A stretch of 64,000 nt of DNA from Terrimicrobiaceae bacterium. Its GTDB lineage: Bacteria; Verrucomicrobiota; Verrucomicrobiia; Chthoniobacterales; Terrimicrobiaceae. Position 1 is the stretch's first letter. The number at the start of each line of letters is the position of its first letter. Location: contig JAGYIV010000012.1 of the NCBI GenBank assembly GCA_018402345.1, positions 124,001-188,000 of the forward strand, in the 5' to 3' direction. Positions 49,470 to 58,615 of this stretch are shown in pieces. The notes beneath the pieces were generated by a model, which was not told the DNA's origin, searched no databases, and saw only the letters and a list, made by a program, of their open reading frames with translations. Made by a program: the position numbers and the translations under genes.

Positions 49470-50740
49470 GCCAAGCTCCAAACGGTTTCTCCTGCGACGA
49501 CGGTTCGGATCGCGCGGCCGCGCCAAGTATGGCCGTGGAAGGGGGTGTTTTTCGAGAGCGAGGCGGAGGCGTTTTTGTCAAATGTCCACTCGAGCGTGGG
49601 GTCGATGAGTGTGATGTCGGCCGGCGCGCCGACGCTGAGCGTGCCGCGATCGAGGTTGAGGAGTTTCGCGGGTTCGGAGGTGTAGAGGGCGATGAGGCGG
49701 GGGAGGGGGATTGCCTTGCGCTTGTGGACGAGGATGTCGTGGAAGGTCGCGAACTCTGTCTCGAGGCCTGTGATGCCGAAGGGGGCGTGGTCGATTTCCA
49801 CCTCTTTCTCGTAGGCCGCGTGGGGGGCGTGGTCGCTGCAGAGGATCGTGAGTGTGCCATCCGCAATGCCCTCGATGATTGCCTCGATGTCCTCCTGCGC
49901 GCGGAGGGGCGGGTTCATTTTGAAATTCGAGTCGAAGGCCGCGAGGGAGGCGTCTGTGAGCGCGATGTGGTGTGGGCAGACCTCGCCGGAAATTTTGATG
50001 CCGCGGGCGCGCGCCTCGCGGAGGAGGCGCACACTGCCGCTCGAGCTGATGTGCTGGCAGTGGATGGGAGAGTCGCAGAGTTCGGCGAGCATGATGTTGC
50101 GGGCGACGATGAGTTCCTCGCCGGTGCGGGGCCAGCCGGGAAGGCCGAGTCGGAGACTCCACTCGCCCTCGTGCATGATGCCGTCGCCCACCACGGCGTA
50201 GTCTTGGCAGTGGTCCATGACGGGGAGGCCGAACATGCGAGCGTATTCCACGGCTCGGCGCATGAGTTCGTGGTTCTGGATGCAATGGCCGTCGTCGGTG
50301 AGCGCCACCACGCCGGCGTTGAAGAGGGCGCCGAAGGGGGCGAGTTCCTCGCCTTTGATGCCCTTGGTGAGGGCGCCGGTGCAGAACACATTCACGCAGG
50401 CCTCGCGGGCCGCCTTTTCCTTGATCCAGGTGATTGTCGCGGCGCTGTCGGCGGAAGGCGAGGTGTTCGGCATGGCGACCACTGAGGTGAATCCACCCGC
50501 CGCCGCCGCGCGGGTGGCGGTGGCGATGGTCTCCTTGTGGGATTGGCCGGGTTCGCGGAGGTGGACATGGATATCGATGAGGCCGGGGGCCACTACGAGG
50601 CCGGTGGCGTCGATGGTGTGGATCTCGGCGTCGGGCTGCGGGGTGGTGATTTTGCCGTTGGCGATCCAGAGGTCGGCGATCTCATCGCGGTTGTTGGCGG
50701 GATCGATGAGGCGTCCGTTGGTGATGCGTGTGGGTTTCAT
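49466..50740 (-). CDS. pyrC: Dihydroorotase
   Basis: Product of 424 residues. Metal-binding motif HVHLREPGQ, later HIALTDASL and the Asp site CSDHAPH are in place for the class I (PyrC/allantoinase-type) amidohydrolase. I chose ATG 50740 (MKPTRITNGRLIDP) with a GAAGAAG ahead of it; an ATG at 50773 overlapping pyrB is possible. It cyclises carbamoyl-aspartate, the step after PyrB, in the pyrR-pyrB-pyrC operon. Confidence 0.94.
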   Translation of the reverse strand: MKPTRITNGRLIDPANNRDEIADLWIANGKITTPQPDAEIHTIDATGLVVAPGLIDIHVHLREPGQSHKETIATATRAAAAGGFTSVVAMPNTSPSADSAATITWIKEKAAREACVNVFCTGALTKGIKGEELAPFGALFNAGVVALTDDGHCIQNHELMRRAVEYARMFGLPVMDHCQDYAVVGDGIMHEGEWSLRLGLPGWPRTGEELIVARNIMLAELCDSPIHCQHISSSGSVRLLREARARGIKISGEVCPHHIALTDASLAAFDSNFKMNPPLRAQEDIEAIIEGIADGTLTILCSDHAPHAAYEKEVEIDHAPFGITGLETEFATFHDILVHKRKAIPLPRLIALYTSEPAKLLNLDRGTLSVGAPADITLIDPTLEWTFDKNASASLSKNTPFHGHTWRGRAIRTVVAGETVWSLA

Positions 50741-50769
50741 TTCTTCTTCGGCGTGGCGGCGGTCTCTTT

Positions 50770-51705
50770 TCATGCAGGGATGTGGGCGCCGCCGGCGCAG
50801 GAGTAGAGCACGGCCATGCGGACGGCGATGCCGTTGGTGACCTGTTCGAGGATGACACTTTGGGTGCTGTCGGCAACATCGCTGTCGATCTCCACGCCGC
50901 GGTTGATGGGGCCTGGGTGCATGATGAGGCAGTGGGGCGCGAGGCGTGCGGCGCGGGGTTTGGTGAGGCCGAAGAGCGAGACGTATTCACCGAGGCCGGG
51001 GAAGTATTCCTTGCGCTGGCGTTCGTGCTGGATGCGGAGGAGGTTCACAACGTCGGCTGTCTCGAGGATGTCATCGATGCGGTGGCGGACTTGCACGCCG
51101 AGCTGTTCAAAGCGTTTCGGCACGAGGGTCGAGGGCCCCACGAGAGTGACGTTGGCTCCGAGTTTGAGGAGGCCAAAGATGTTTGAGCGGGCGACGCGGC
51201 TGAAGAGGATGTCGCCGATGATCGCGATGTTCAGCCCCTCGATGCGGCCGAATCTTTCGCGGATCGTGAAGATGTCCAGCAGGCCTTGGGTCGGGTGCTC
51301 GTGGGCGCCGTCTCCGGCGTTGATGATGCTCGACTCGAGTCGCTCGGAGAGGAACTGAGAGGATCCCGGCGAGCTGTGGCGGAGCACGATGATGTCGGCG
51401 CGGAGGGCCTGGAGGTTGAGGGCGGTGTCCTTGAGGGTCTCGCCCTTTTGGAGGCTTGAGGCGGTGGCGGAGATGTTCACGACATCCGCGCTGAGGCGCA
51501 TGGCGGCGATCTCGAACGATGTGCGGGTGCGGGTGCTCGGCTCGACGAAGAAGTTCACAAGCGTCTTTCCACGAAGCGCGGGGACTTTTTTCAGGTTGCG
51601 CTCGCCGACGCCTTTGAATGCTTTCGCTGTGTCGAGGAGGTGGATGATTTCAGCGGCGGTGAGGGCGTCGAGGCCCACGAGGTCTTTCTTTGTCCAGGTG
51701 CTCAT
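50770..51705 (-). CDS. pyrB: Aspartate carbamoyltransferase catalytic subunit
   Basis: Product of 311 residues. The carbamoyl-phosphate motif [23 protein letters not shown] and MHPGPINRG are all visible. It transfers carbamoyl to aspartate in pyrimidine synthesis. The stop abuts the upstream pyrC start candidate, and the start overlaps the pyrR stop by four bases. No regulatory subunit pyrI is encoded here. Confidence 0.96.
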   Translation of the reverse strand: MSTWTKKDLVGLDALTAAEIIHLLDTAKAFKGVGERNLKKVPALRGKTLVNFFVEPSTRTRTSFEIAAMRLSADVVNISATASSLQKGETLKDTALNLQALRADIIVLRHSSPGSSQFLSERLESSIINAGDGAHEHPTQGLLDIFTIRERFGRIEGLNIAIIGDILFSRVARSNIFGLLKLGANVTLVGPSTLVPKRFEQLGVQVRHRIDDILETADVVNLLRIQHERQRKEYFPGLGEYVSLFGLTKPRAARLAPHCLIMHPGPINRGVEIDSDVADSTQSVILEQVTNGIAVRMAVLYSCAGGAHIPA

Positions 51706-52262
51706 GTGGCGGAGACGATGCCGACCGAGTCGGGGATGCCGTCGAGGGTTTCGAAGCGGACGCGGATTTTTTCATCCAGCGAGGTCGGCAGGTTCTTGCC
51801 GACATAGTCGGCGCGAATGGGTAGTTCCCGATGCCCCCGGTCCACGAGCACGGCGAGGCGGATGGTCGAGGGGCGCCCGAACGAGGTCACGGCATCCAGC
51901 GCGGCGCGGCAGGTGCGGCCGGTGAAAAACACATCATCCACCAGGATGAGCGGGCGTCCGTCGAGATCAACAGGCAGGTCTGTGACTTGAAGGGCGGTGA
52001 TGCGCGGGCGTGTGGCAAGGTCGTCGCGGTGCATGGAGACATCGACGCTGCCGAGGTAGGGGCGCGCGCCTTCGATCTGCTCGATGTGGTCGGCAAGCCT
52101 GCGGGCGATTTCCGTGCCGCGTGTGGGGATGCCTGCCAGCACAAGGTTGGCGGCGCTGGGATGCTGCTCGACGATCTCGTGCGCGATGCGGCGGATCGCC
52201 TTGGCGATGGCACCGGCATCCATGATGGTGCGGGTGCGTGGTGTGGTCGGGTCGGTGTTCAT
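51702..52262 (-). CDS. pyrR: PyrR pyrimidine operon regulator / uracil phosphoribosyltransferase
   Basis: Product of 186 residues with the PRPP-binding motif [13 protein letters not shown] and the Arg-rich PyrR N-terminus ([18 protein letters not shown]). PyrR either salvages uracil or binds UMP and attenuates the pyr mRNA. As the first gene of pyrRBC it probably regulates its own operon. A small hairpin lies just upstream (see separate entry). Confidence 0.94.
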   Translation of the reverse strand: MNTDPTTPRTRTIMDAGAIAKAIRRIAHEIVEQHPSAANLVLAGIPTRGTEIARRLADHIEQIEGARPYLGSVDVSMHRDDLATRPRITALQVTDLPVDLDGRPLILVDDVFFTGRTCRAALDAVTSFGRPSTIRLAVLVDRGHRELPIRADYVGKNLPTSLDEKIRVRFETLDGIPDSVGIVSAT

Positions 52263-52273
52263 GTGGTGCCTTT

Positions 52274-52291
52274 GCGGTTTCGCGGAACCGC
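52274..52291 (-). promoter_or_regulatory. Hairpin in the pyrR leader
   Basis: On the minus strand GCGGTT and AACCGC flank a CCGCGA loop, ending 11 bases before the pyrR ATG (52262). It could act in translational or attenuation control of the pyr operon. It is short and I do not recognise the full PyrR-binding consensus, so the role is only a suggestion. Confidence 0.3.
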
Positions 52292-52318
52292 GTTAAAGGG
52301 CGTTGTGGCGGCTGGACG

Positions 52319-52546
52319 TTACCCGGCTGCCGGTTGCTCTTGATGCGCTTTTGAGCGTGTGGTGCGCCAGCCGGAACGGTATTTGATGATCCAGTCAAGG
52401 AGGGCTTTTTCAAAACCGATATCACGGCCGATTTTTTCACTCTCGATCCACTTGTGGCGAAGGATTTCGTCCCGTTCGGCCAGAAACTCTTTGTAGAGGA
52501 CCGAGTTTTTCACCAAGTCCGGGGGCTCGGGGTCAGAAGAGTTCAT
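52319..52546 (-). CDS. Short conserved hypothetical protein
   Basis: Product of 75 residues, acidic to basic, with no signal or TM helix. The segment HKWIESEKIGRDIGFEKALL followed by DWIIKYRSGW looks conserved in character and recalls short helical proteins seen in other bacterial genomes, but I cannot name a family. It is about 57 bases upstream of pyrR in the same direction, possibly on the same transcript. Confidence 0.6.
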   Translation of the reverse strand: MNSSDPEPPDLVKNSVLYKEFLAERDEILRHKWIESEKIGRDIGFEKALLDWIIKYRSGWRTTRSKAHQEQPAAG

Positions 52547-52645
52547 GCGTGATTAAGGGTATTTATGCTCGGGTGGTTGTCAAATTGAAACAGGGGCGGC
52601 ACATTTCAACGGCGATGCACTACGCAACCACTCTACGCGAACGCC

Positions 52646-53982
52646 ATGGGCATGGATGATTTTTTTTCAGACGGGGAGGAGCATGCCCGGGTGTCGATGG
52701 ACGAGCCATTGGCTTCGCGGATGCGGCCGCGAACCCTTGGCGAGTATGCCGGGCAGGGGCATCTTTTGGGGCCCGGCAATTTGCTGCGTCGGGCGATCGA
52801 GGCGGACAGGATCACGTCGTTGATCTTGTTCGGTCCGCCGGGAACGGGAAAAACCACGCTCGCGCATGTGATCGCGGGAGCAACCAAGGCGCGGTTTGAG
52901 AAGCTGAGCGCGGTCGAAAGTAATGTCGGGGATATCCGGCGGGTGGTCGCGCAGGCGAAATCGAGGCGCGAGGCTGGGCTGCGGACGATTCTTTTTGTGG
53001 ATGAGATCCACCGCTTCAACAAGGCGCAGCAGGATGTGCTCCTGCCTGAGGTCGAGAGTGGTGTGGTGCGGTTGATCGGAGCCACGACGCAGAATCCGTT
53101 TTTCAGCATCAATCCCGCGCTGGTGTCGCGGTCGCAGTTGTTCGAGTTGCGGCCACTTTCGGAGGAAGAGTTGACGGAGTTGATGCGGCGGGCGATTGCC
53201 GATGCGGAGAGGGGACTCGGCGGACGGGGGATCGTGCTCGAGGAGGAGGCCGAGGCGTTTCTGGCAAGGACGAGCGATGGTGATGCCAGAAAGTGCTTGA
53301 ACGCGCTTGAAATCGCTGCGCTCACGACTCCCGCAGGACCGGATGGCGCGGTGCGGGTGGGCTTGGAGGCCGCCATGGACAGTATTCAAAAAAAGGCTGT
53401 GGTGTATGACGGCACGGGGGATGGGCACTACGACACGATCAGCGCGTTTATCAAAAGCATTCGTGGGGGCGATCCGGACGCCGCCATTTACTGGCTGGCA
53501 AAAATGCTCCATGTCGGGGAGGAGGTGCGCTTCATCACGAGGCGGTTGGTGATTTGCGCCAGCGAGGACATCGGGTTGGCCGACTCCAACGCGCTTGTCG
53601 TCGCGCAGTCCGCCGCGCAGGCGGTCGAGTTCATCGGGTTGCCCGAGGCGCAATTGATTCTCGCCCATGCGACGCTGTATCTGGCCACCGCTCCGAAGAG
53701 CAACAGCGCCACGGTGGCGATCGGCGAGGCGGCGAGGGAGGTCCGCGAGGGGCGGACACTGGCGGTGCCGGACCACCTGCGAGATGCCCACTAAAAGGGG
53801 CGGCGCGGTTGAAGCGTGGCGAGGGGTATCAGTATCCGCACGATTTCGAAGGTGGGTTCGTGCCGCAGGCCTACCTGCCGGAGGGGCGGCAATATTACAA
53901 CCCTACGGACCGGGGACTCGAAAAACGCATCAAGGAACGCCTTGAGTTTTGGAGGAGGGAATTCGATGGGCGGCAGGCGTGA
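52646..53982 (+). CDS. rarA: Replication-associated recombination ATPase RarA/MgsA (one frameshift near C-terminus)
   Basis: About 445 residues after repair. AAA+ motifs: GPPGTGKTTLAHVI (Walker A), FVDEIHRFNKAQQD (Walker B), TQNPFFSINPALVSRSQLF (sensor and arginine-finger region). The frame meets a TAA at about 53793; one added base restores HLRDAHYKGAARLKRGEGYQ and the conserved tail PHDFEGGFVPQAYLPEG ending at 53982. RarA acts at stalled forks with SSB and RecA. The gene is probably intact in the organism. Confidence 0.93.
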
Positions 53983-54332
53983 GTGGCGACATGACCTCGC
54001 GGGGAATGTTTCATTTTTGACATCGCATTGGCCAAATCGCACCAGTGGGAGGGAAGTGAGTGGGCGGGGGCTTCGAGGAGGATCGCTTGCCGATGAAACG
54101 TTAGCGATCAAGATTCCGTGTTGAACAAGCGATGAACAAAGAGGATGCGAAAGGGCGGAGGAGATTTTCCGGCTTTTCTAAAAAAAAGTTTTGACACAAT
54201 AAGGTGATCTCCCTACGCGTTGGCACAAATGGTGCTAATGACGTGGGGATAACCCTGCGTCAAGCAGCGTTAAAAAACCGCCACCAATTCAACAGATGCG
54301 GTGGTGGATTTAAAAAAACAAAAAACAAAACC
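53983..54332. other. Non-coding leader region before the outer-membrane barrel gene
   Basis: No gene is supported over these 350 bases. A TTGACA at 54191-54196 is followed 17 bases later by TACGCG, a weak promoter candidate, giving a long A-rich leader up to ATG 54333 (runs of AAAAAACAAAAAACAAAA at 54311-54330). Confidence 0.4.
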
Positions 54333-55184
54333 ATGATCAAAACAGCCACTAAAATTGTCGCTCTCACGAGTCTTGCCGCATTCGCGGTGATGCCCGTCCA
54401 AGCCGGAACCAAGACCTTCAAAGAGGTCGTCGTTGTGGAAGAAGAGCCTACACCCTGGTATAACGCCTCGCTCAGCACGGGGTATGACAGCCTCTACATG
54501 TTCCGCGGCGCGAACGTGCTTCGCGGGTCCGGTTACGGCCCCGGCCTGTGGTGGACAAACGCCGACTTCACATGGAACATCACCGACAGCGATTTTCTGA
54601 CGATCGGCGCGTGGATGGCGTTCGGTCTAGACAGCAGCTCTTCTTACAGCGGCTATCGCGAACTTGATTCCTATGTGAGCTACACCAAGACCATCGGCAA
54701 CCTCGCTCTTGGCTTGGGCTACACGAACTACTACGTGTTCCCGGATCGTCCCGGCAACCTGTATGCCAACGAGTTGAACGCCAGCGTTGCCTACGATGTG
54801 GATCTCGGCTTTATGAGCTTGATCCCTTCGGTGGCCTACTACTTCAACCTCGGACCTGACAGCGCGACCGACTCCGGAGTCTTCTCGACCGCCAGCAGCT
54901 TCCTCAACTTCCGCCTCGACGGCAGCATCCCTGTGATCGCCGACGTTGTCTCCATCGATCCTTGGGCCGCGTTGGGCCTGAACTTCGGTTACAACCTCGA
55001 CGGCAACCTTCAGGAGTTCGACGGCTTGAACAACCTCGAATTCGGTGTTGCAGTGCCATGGCAGGTCAACGAGGTGATCTCCCTCTCGGCCTATGTCGCT
55101 TACAGCTACGCCTTCGAGAACCTCTGGGGCACCACCCAGCCGAACACCTTCTGGGGCGGCGCGAGTGTTGCGTTCGCGTTCTAA
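54333..55184 (+). CDS. Putative outer-membrane beta-barrel protein (TorF/MtrB-like)
   Basis: Product of 283 residues with a Sec signal peptide (MIKTATKIVALTSLAAFAVM). The mature protein alternates aromatic and small residues (YNASLSTGYDSLYMFRGANV; NLALGLGYTNYYVFPDRPGN) and ends with an aromatic FAF, as expected for a barrel of about twelve strands. The start SLSTGYDSLYMFRG resembles TorF-type putative porins whose substrates are unknown. A strong terminator follows. It is a single-gene unit with a long leader, suggesting high expression. Confidence 0.75.
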   Translation: MIKTATKIVALTSLAAFAVMPVQAGTKTFKEVVVVEEEPTPWYNASLSTGYDSLYMFRGANVLRGSGYGPGLWWTNADFTWNITDSDFLTIGAWMAFGLDSSSSYSGYRELDSYVSYTKTIGNLALGLGYTNYYVFPDRPGNLYANELNASVAYDVDLGFMSLIPSVAYYFNLGPDSATDSGVFSTASSFLNFRLDGSIPVIADVVSIDPWAALGLNFGYNLDGNLQEFDGLNNLEFGVAVPWQVNEVISLSAYVAYSYAFENLWGTTQPNTFWGGASVAFAF

Positions 55185-55210
55185 TTCACAGCTAATCAGT
55201 TAATCTCACA

Positions 55211-55248
55211 AACCCCTCCTGGTGAAAGCCGGGAGGGGTTTTTGTTTT
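55211..55248 (+). terminator. Rho-independent terminator
   Basis: The stem AACCCCTCC pairs with GGAGGGGTT (9 bp, 12-base loop) and is followed by TTTGTTTT. It lies 26 bases after the stop of the outer-membrane barrel gene and is the clearest terminator in the window. Confidence 0.92.
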
Positions 55249-55567
55249 GCAAGAGTGTCTGGTGGGTTGATTTCGAAGGATTTTTTTATCCCAAATTCGC
55301 ATCGCTTTTGGACTTCTGGAATTTAGCGCGGGCATCTCGCATGCTGATGCAATGATTTCGATTTTAGAATGTAAAACCTCTAACATTAATGTGTTTAGAG
55401 AAACCACAATCCTTAATCCATTGGTATCATAACACAGGTGCTGAAGTTCGGCACTGCGGTTTCCGCCAACGATCACTCGGAGATCGATCAGCAGGACAGC
55501 ATGCGGCACTCCCAGAATCGCAGTGCCGATTTACTGAATAGTCGTCGTTCGTCGCACTAAACCCGTC
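55249..55567. other. AT-rich non-coding spacer
   Basis: No convincing gene. A minus-strand frame of about 105 codons exists (55192-55509), but its composition and lack of recognisable motifs do not support it. Base composition is lower in GC than the surrounding genes, hinting at decayed or acquired sequence. Confidence 0.5.
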
Positions 55568-55589
55568 AAAAAAATGGCCGATCGGCCAA
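55568..55589 (-). terminator. Possible terminator (TGGCC-GATC-GGCCA palindrome with T-run)
   Basis: The perfect 14-bp palindrome TGGCCGATCGGCCA at 55575-55588 is followed on the minus strand by seven T residues, 20 bases beyond the stop of the minus-strand gene remnant. A stem of 5 bp with a GATC loop and U-tract would fit a weak terminator. Confidence 0.5.
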
Positions 55590-55606
55590 AAAGTTTGCGG
55601 GAATGC

Positions 55607-56042
55607 TTACTTGTGGGCGGGACGAGTTGCAATGGGGAGGGGTGGGGTGCCTTGATTTTTTCCGTTGGTGCTGAGGACTTTCTGAATGACATCCCGCGCG
55701 GTCATTTCCTTGAAGTCGAGATTGCCTTCCACATTCTCTGTGCCGAGCAATGCGGCGACGGCCATGATTTCGTCGGTCTAGGGGCGGATGGCGCGCAGTT
55801 CTCCGCCGACGGAGAAGACATGCTGGGGCAGGCTGCCTTAGAACGATTGGCGACCGACATAGCGGGCCACGATGTTGCCCTCGATCAAGAAATCACTCCT
55901 CTGTGAGGTTCCGGCGGAGCGGAGTTTGGCGTTTTTGTCGTTGCCGAGGATGGCATCGCGCGGGGCCATCTTGCTCTCCTGCCCGCTGACGGTGCCAATA
56001 TCGACTAGGGATCGGGTCGTGTTGATTTGCTCCTCCCATCTC
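55607..56042 (-). pseudogene. C-terminal remnant of an unrecognised protein with two in-frame stops
   Basis: Reading the minus strand from about 56042 gives one continuous protein-like frame: ARWEEQINTTRSLVDIGTVS ... NDKNAKLRSAGTSQRSDFLI EGNIVARYVGR, a TAA, then HVFSVGGELRAIRP, a TAG, then DEIMAVAALLGTENVEG ... ARDVIQKVLSTNGK and a terminal stop at 55607. The frame does not change across the two stops, which argues for a gene broken by point mutations rather than by indels. I do not recognise the family. It is cut off upstream by the deacetylase gene's promoter region. Confidence 0.55.
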
Positions 56043-56061
56043 GCAGTGATAGGAAAATATT

Positions 56062-56901
56062 ATGAATGTCACCACGCAGAGCGCTCCCGTGCCTCGCATT
56101 TATTTCAGTTGGCCAGAGGGTAAACCTGGCGCTGTCACATCCAGTTGGGATGACGGCACGATTTACGACCACCGTTTGCTGGAGGTATTCCGCTCGCATG
56201 GACTCCACGGAACATTTCATCTGAATAGCGGACTCTTGGGCGGGTGCGGGAGTGATGATGGCTTCCACATCGAGGAGTCCATGGTCCGCGATCTTTATGC
56301 TGGGCATGAGATTGCAGCCCACTCACTCACCCATCCCAACCTTTGGACTCTCTCCGACGATCTTGTATTTCACCAACTCCTGGAAGACCGCCGGAATCTG
56401 GAGCGCCTCGCTGGGTATCCCATCACAGGACTTGCCTTCCCTTGTGGGCGAGGTGGCGATGACGAGAGACTCGAAGGTCTCGCTCGCCGCGCCGGATTGC
56501 GCACGGCCAGAGCCTCCCATGTTGATGGACATTTCTCCGCTCCGACAAACTGGCTGCGGTGGGGAGTGTCCTGCCACATCGAAGGATTTCACAAGGCTTG
56601 GGAATCCTTCGAGGCTCTCTCCCGGGCTGATAAACTCTTCTTCTGGTGGGGACACAGCTATGAATTCGAGAAAAAATATGGCTGGGGTCTTTTGGAGAAC
56701 ATTGCTCTCCAACTTCAACACGCCTCGGTTTGGCATGCCACGAATCGTGCCGTGTATGACTATGTCCAAGCTTGGAGAGCCCTGCTGTGGAGCCTCGACC
56801 TCCACGTTGTTCAAAACCCCTCAAGCCAAGAGGTCTGGTTTCTCAAAGACGGCACGCTTTTCTCGATTCTCCCCGGAAGCACGCTCCAACTTCAGCGGTG
56901 A
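56062..56901 (+). CDS. NodB-type polysaccharide deacetylase
   Basis: Product of 279 residues without a signal peptide. Motif 1 is SSWDDGTIYD with Asp30/Asp31, motif 2 is AAHSLTHPN with His87 and His91 as metal ligands, followed by LAFPCGRGG and HSYEFEKKYGW near residue 195. These match carbohydrate esterase family 4 deacetylases, which remove N- or O-acetyl groups from glycans. A cytoplasmic location suggests action on an imported oligosaccharide. It faces the symporter gene convergently, overlapping its last ten bases. Confidence 0.82.
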   Translation: MNVTTQSAPVPRIYFSWPEGKPGAVTSSWDDGTIYDHRLLEVFRSHGLHGTFHLNSGLLGGCGSDDGFHIEESMVRDLYAGHEIAAHSLTHPNLWTLSDDLVFHQLLEDRRNLERLAGYPITGLAFPCGRGGDDERLEGLARRAGLRTARASHVDGHFSAPTNWLRWGVSCHIEGFHKAWESFEALSRADKLFFWWGHSYEFEKKYGWGLLENIALQLQHASVWHATNRAVYDYVQAWRALLWSLDLHVVQNPSSQEVWFLKDGTLFSILPGSTLQLQR

Positions 56902-58565
56902 CTACTCTCCTCTTGGGCGTGACGCTCCGCCAGTTGAGCTTTCACCTCTGCCACCCTGGCCCGCGTGAGTGGATATTTCCAAAGCAGAAACAGGGCAAAG
57001 AGGAGCATGGCCGCAGGCACGAACGAGTAAAGAATGCGCATCCAGAGAATGGTCTCGGTCTCTTGACGATACTCCAGGGAAGCATCGAATCCTGAATACA
57101 CAAGGACTGCGCCAGCCATGATTGGCGTGAGCGTGCCGGTTGTTGGAACACCCCATTCGTCAGCCCAATCAATGTAAAAAGGCCAAAGATCCTCATGAAA
57201 TCGCGGTTCGCAGCGACTTGAATCATCGAAGCGATCACGCCGGGGCGTTTCCCTTTGACAGAAGAAACCCACGTTTTTTCACGCACATACATGCACATGA
57301 TCACAGTGCTTGGGACACCAATCACACAAGCCGCCACAGCCACCCAGAAAAGCCCCTCCGGAGCTGTTGTAAAGAGTAGCGAAAAACAAAAGACAGGCAC
57401 CCATGGGGCCGCCAACCCAGCGACCTTATCCATCACAGCTCGATAGGTGACCACCCGCGTGCGCCCGTCATAGGAAGGAGCAATCTCGATCCCGAGAGCG
57501 TAGTAGGGCACAGACTGAATTGTCGTGAGCGTGGTGAAGATAAGCAACGCCACAAGGACATAAATGATCAATCCTCGTTGATCTGCATTGTCTCGAGAAA
57601 AAAAGGCTGCAATGCCGCTCTGGAGGCTCTGAATGAGCCCGGCTTTTTCGCGGGGCTTCGGTGCGGGAGGCTGTTGGGGGCCTTTGAAAAGATCAATCGA
57701 ACCAAACCCTGCCGCAGTGAGTTCGATGTCCAGTTTGACTTGAGCGGCATGGCGCAACTCTTCGTTATGGAATGTCGCTGTGGAGTCCCCCCAACGAAGG
57801 CGGAACTCGGCAGCACTGCGGGCGGCCAGGGCGTTGGCTCGCGCCTTCGCGCATTGGTCGAGGATGTCTCGAGAAGCCCTGAACCGAGCTGCTACTGCGG
57901 ATTCGCCTTCACTGATATCGAGGGTGTCACTTGATTCCGATTGCGCTGAATCTTGGGTTGGGTCGAGTGCCTTCGCCTCAGCCTCCCTGATAAGGAAGTC
58001 CCTTTCGAGCACCGGGAGTGCTGCGGAGATTTTCTCATCCGCTTTCTTACATACCGCCTCGACCTCATCAGAACTCAATGCCGCTTTTGACTGCTTGCGA
58101 GCGGCGGCATCCGGAAGGGTCAAGCGGAGGGAGGAGCATTTCGCGCCAGGCTTTTTCGATTTCCTGCGTGGCTTCATTGACTTCCTTGCGGGCCTCCATG
58201 ACTGGATTTGTTGTGATCCTGCCGCCAGAGGGAATGAATGCGACGATGGCAATGAGCAAGACGATGCGGGTCACTCCGCCGAAGAGGATGTAGGGAATCC
58301 TTCGCCCCCAGCGTGAACGGGTATTGTCAGTGATGTAGGCCATGACTGGATCAGTCACGGCATCCCAAAGCGTTTTGACGGCCCCCAGCAACCCGATCAA
58401 CATCGGATTTACCATCATGGCGACGATCAGGATTTGATTTAGGACATTGAAAAACTGGTTGGCGATCGCCGCCTCCACGTTCCCAAAGGCATACAACATG
58501 ATGTCGCGCCGACTGGAATCCGGCCGATCTGCGCTTTTTTTAGCGGGTTCGGGAATCCCGCTCAT
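56892..58565 (-). CDS. GPH-family sugar:cation symporter with a large helical insertion between TM3 and TM4 (two frameshifts)
   Basis: About 557 residues after repair at the G-run 58117-58119 and the C-run 57152-57155. The N-terminal half has TLWDAVTDPVMAYITDNTRS RWGRR, the glycoside-pentoside-hexuronide symporter loop motif, and YYALGIEIAPSYDGRTRVVT after TM4. Between TM3 (IVLLIAIVAFIP) and TM4 lies a hydrophilic, Ala/Glu/Lys/Arg-rich helical segment of about 165 residues that standard GPH carriers lack; by topology it should be periplasmic. It shares orientation with the upstream glycoside hydrolase gene and is separated from it by 50 bases, implying joint uptake and degradation. Confidence 0.8.
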
Positions 58566-58615
58566 CTCAATGGCACGGAGGGATAATCGGAAATGGGTGG
58601 CTCGCCACGCATCGA

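Noticed and set aside
55192-55509. Minus-strand gene of 105 codons
   Set aside because: It runs through the terminator of the outer-membrane barrel gene and shows no motif, signal or family likeness.
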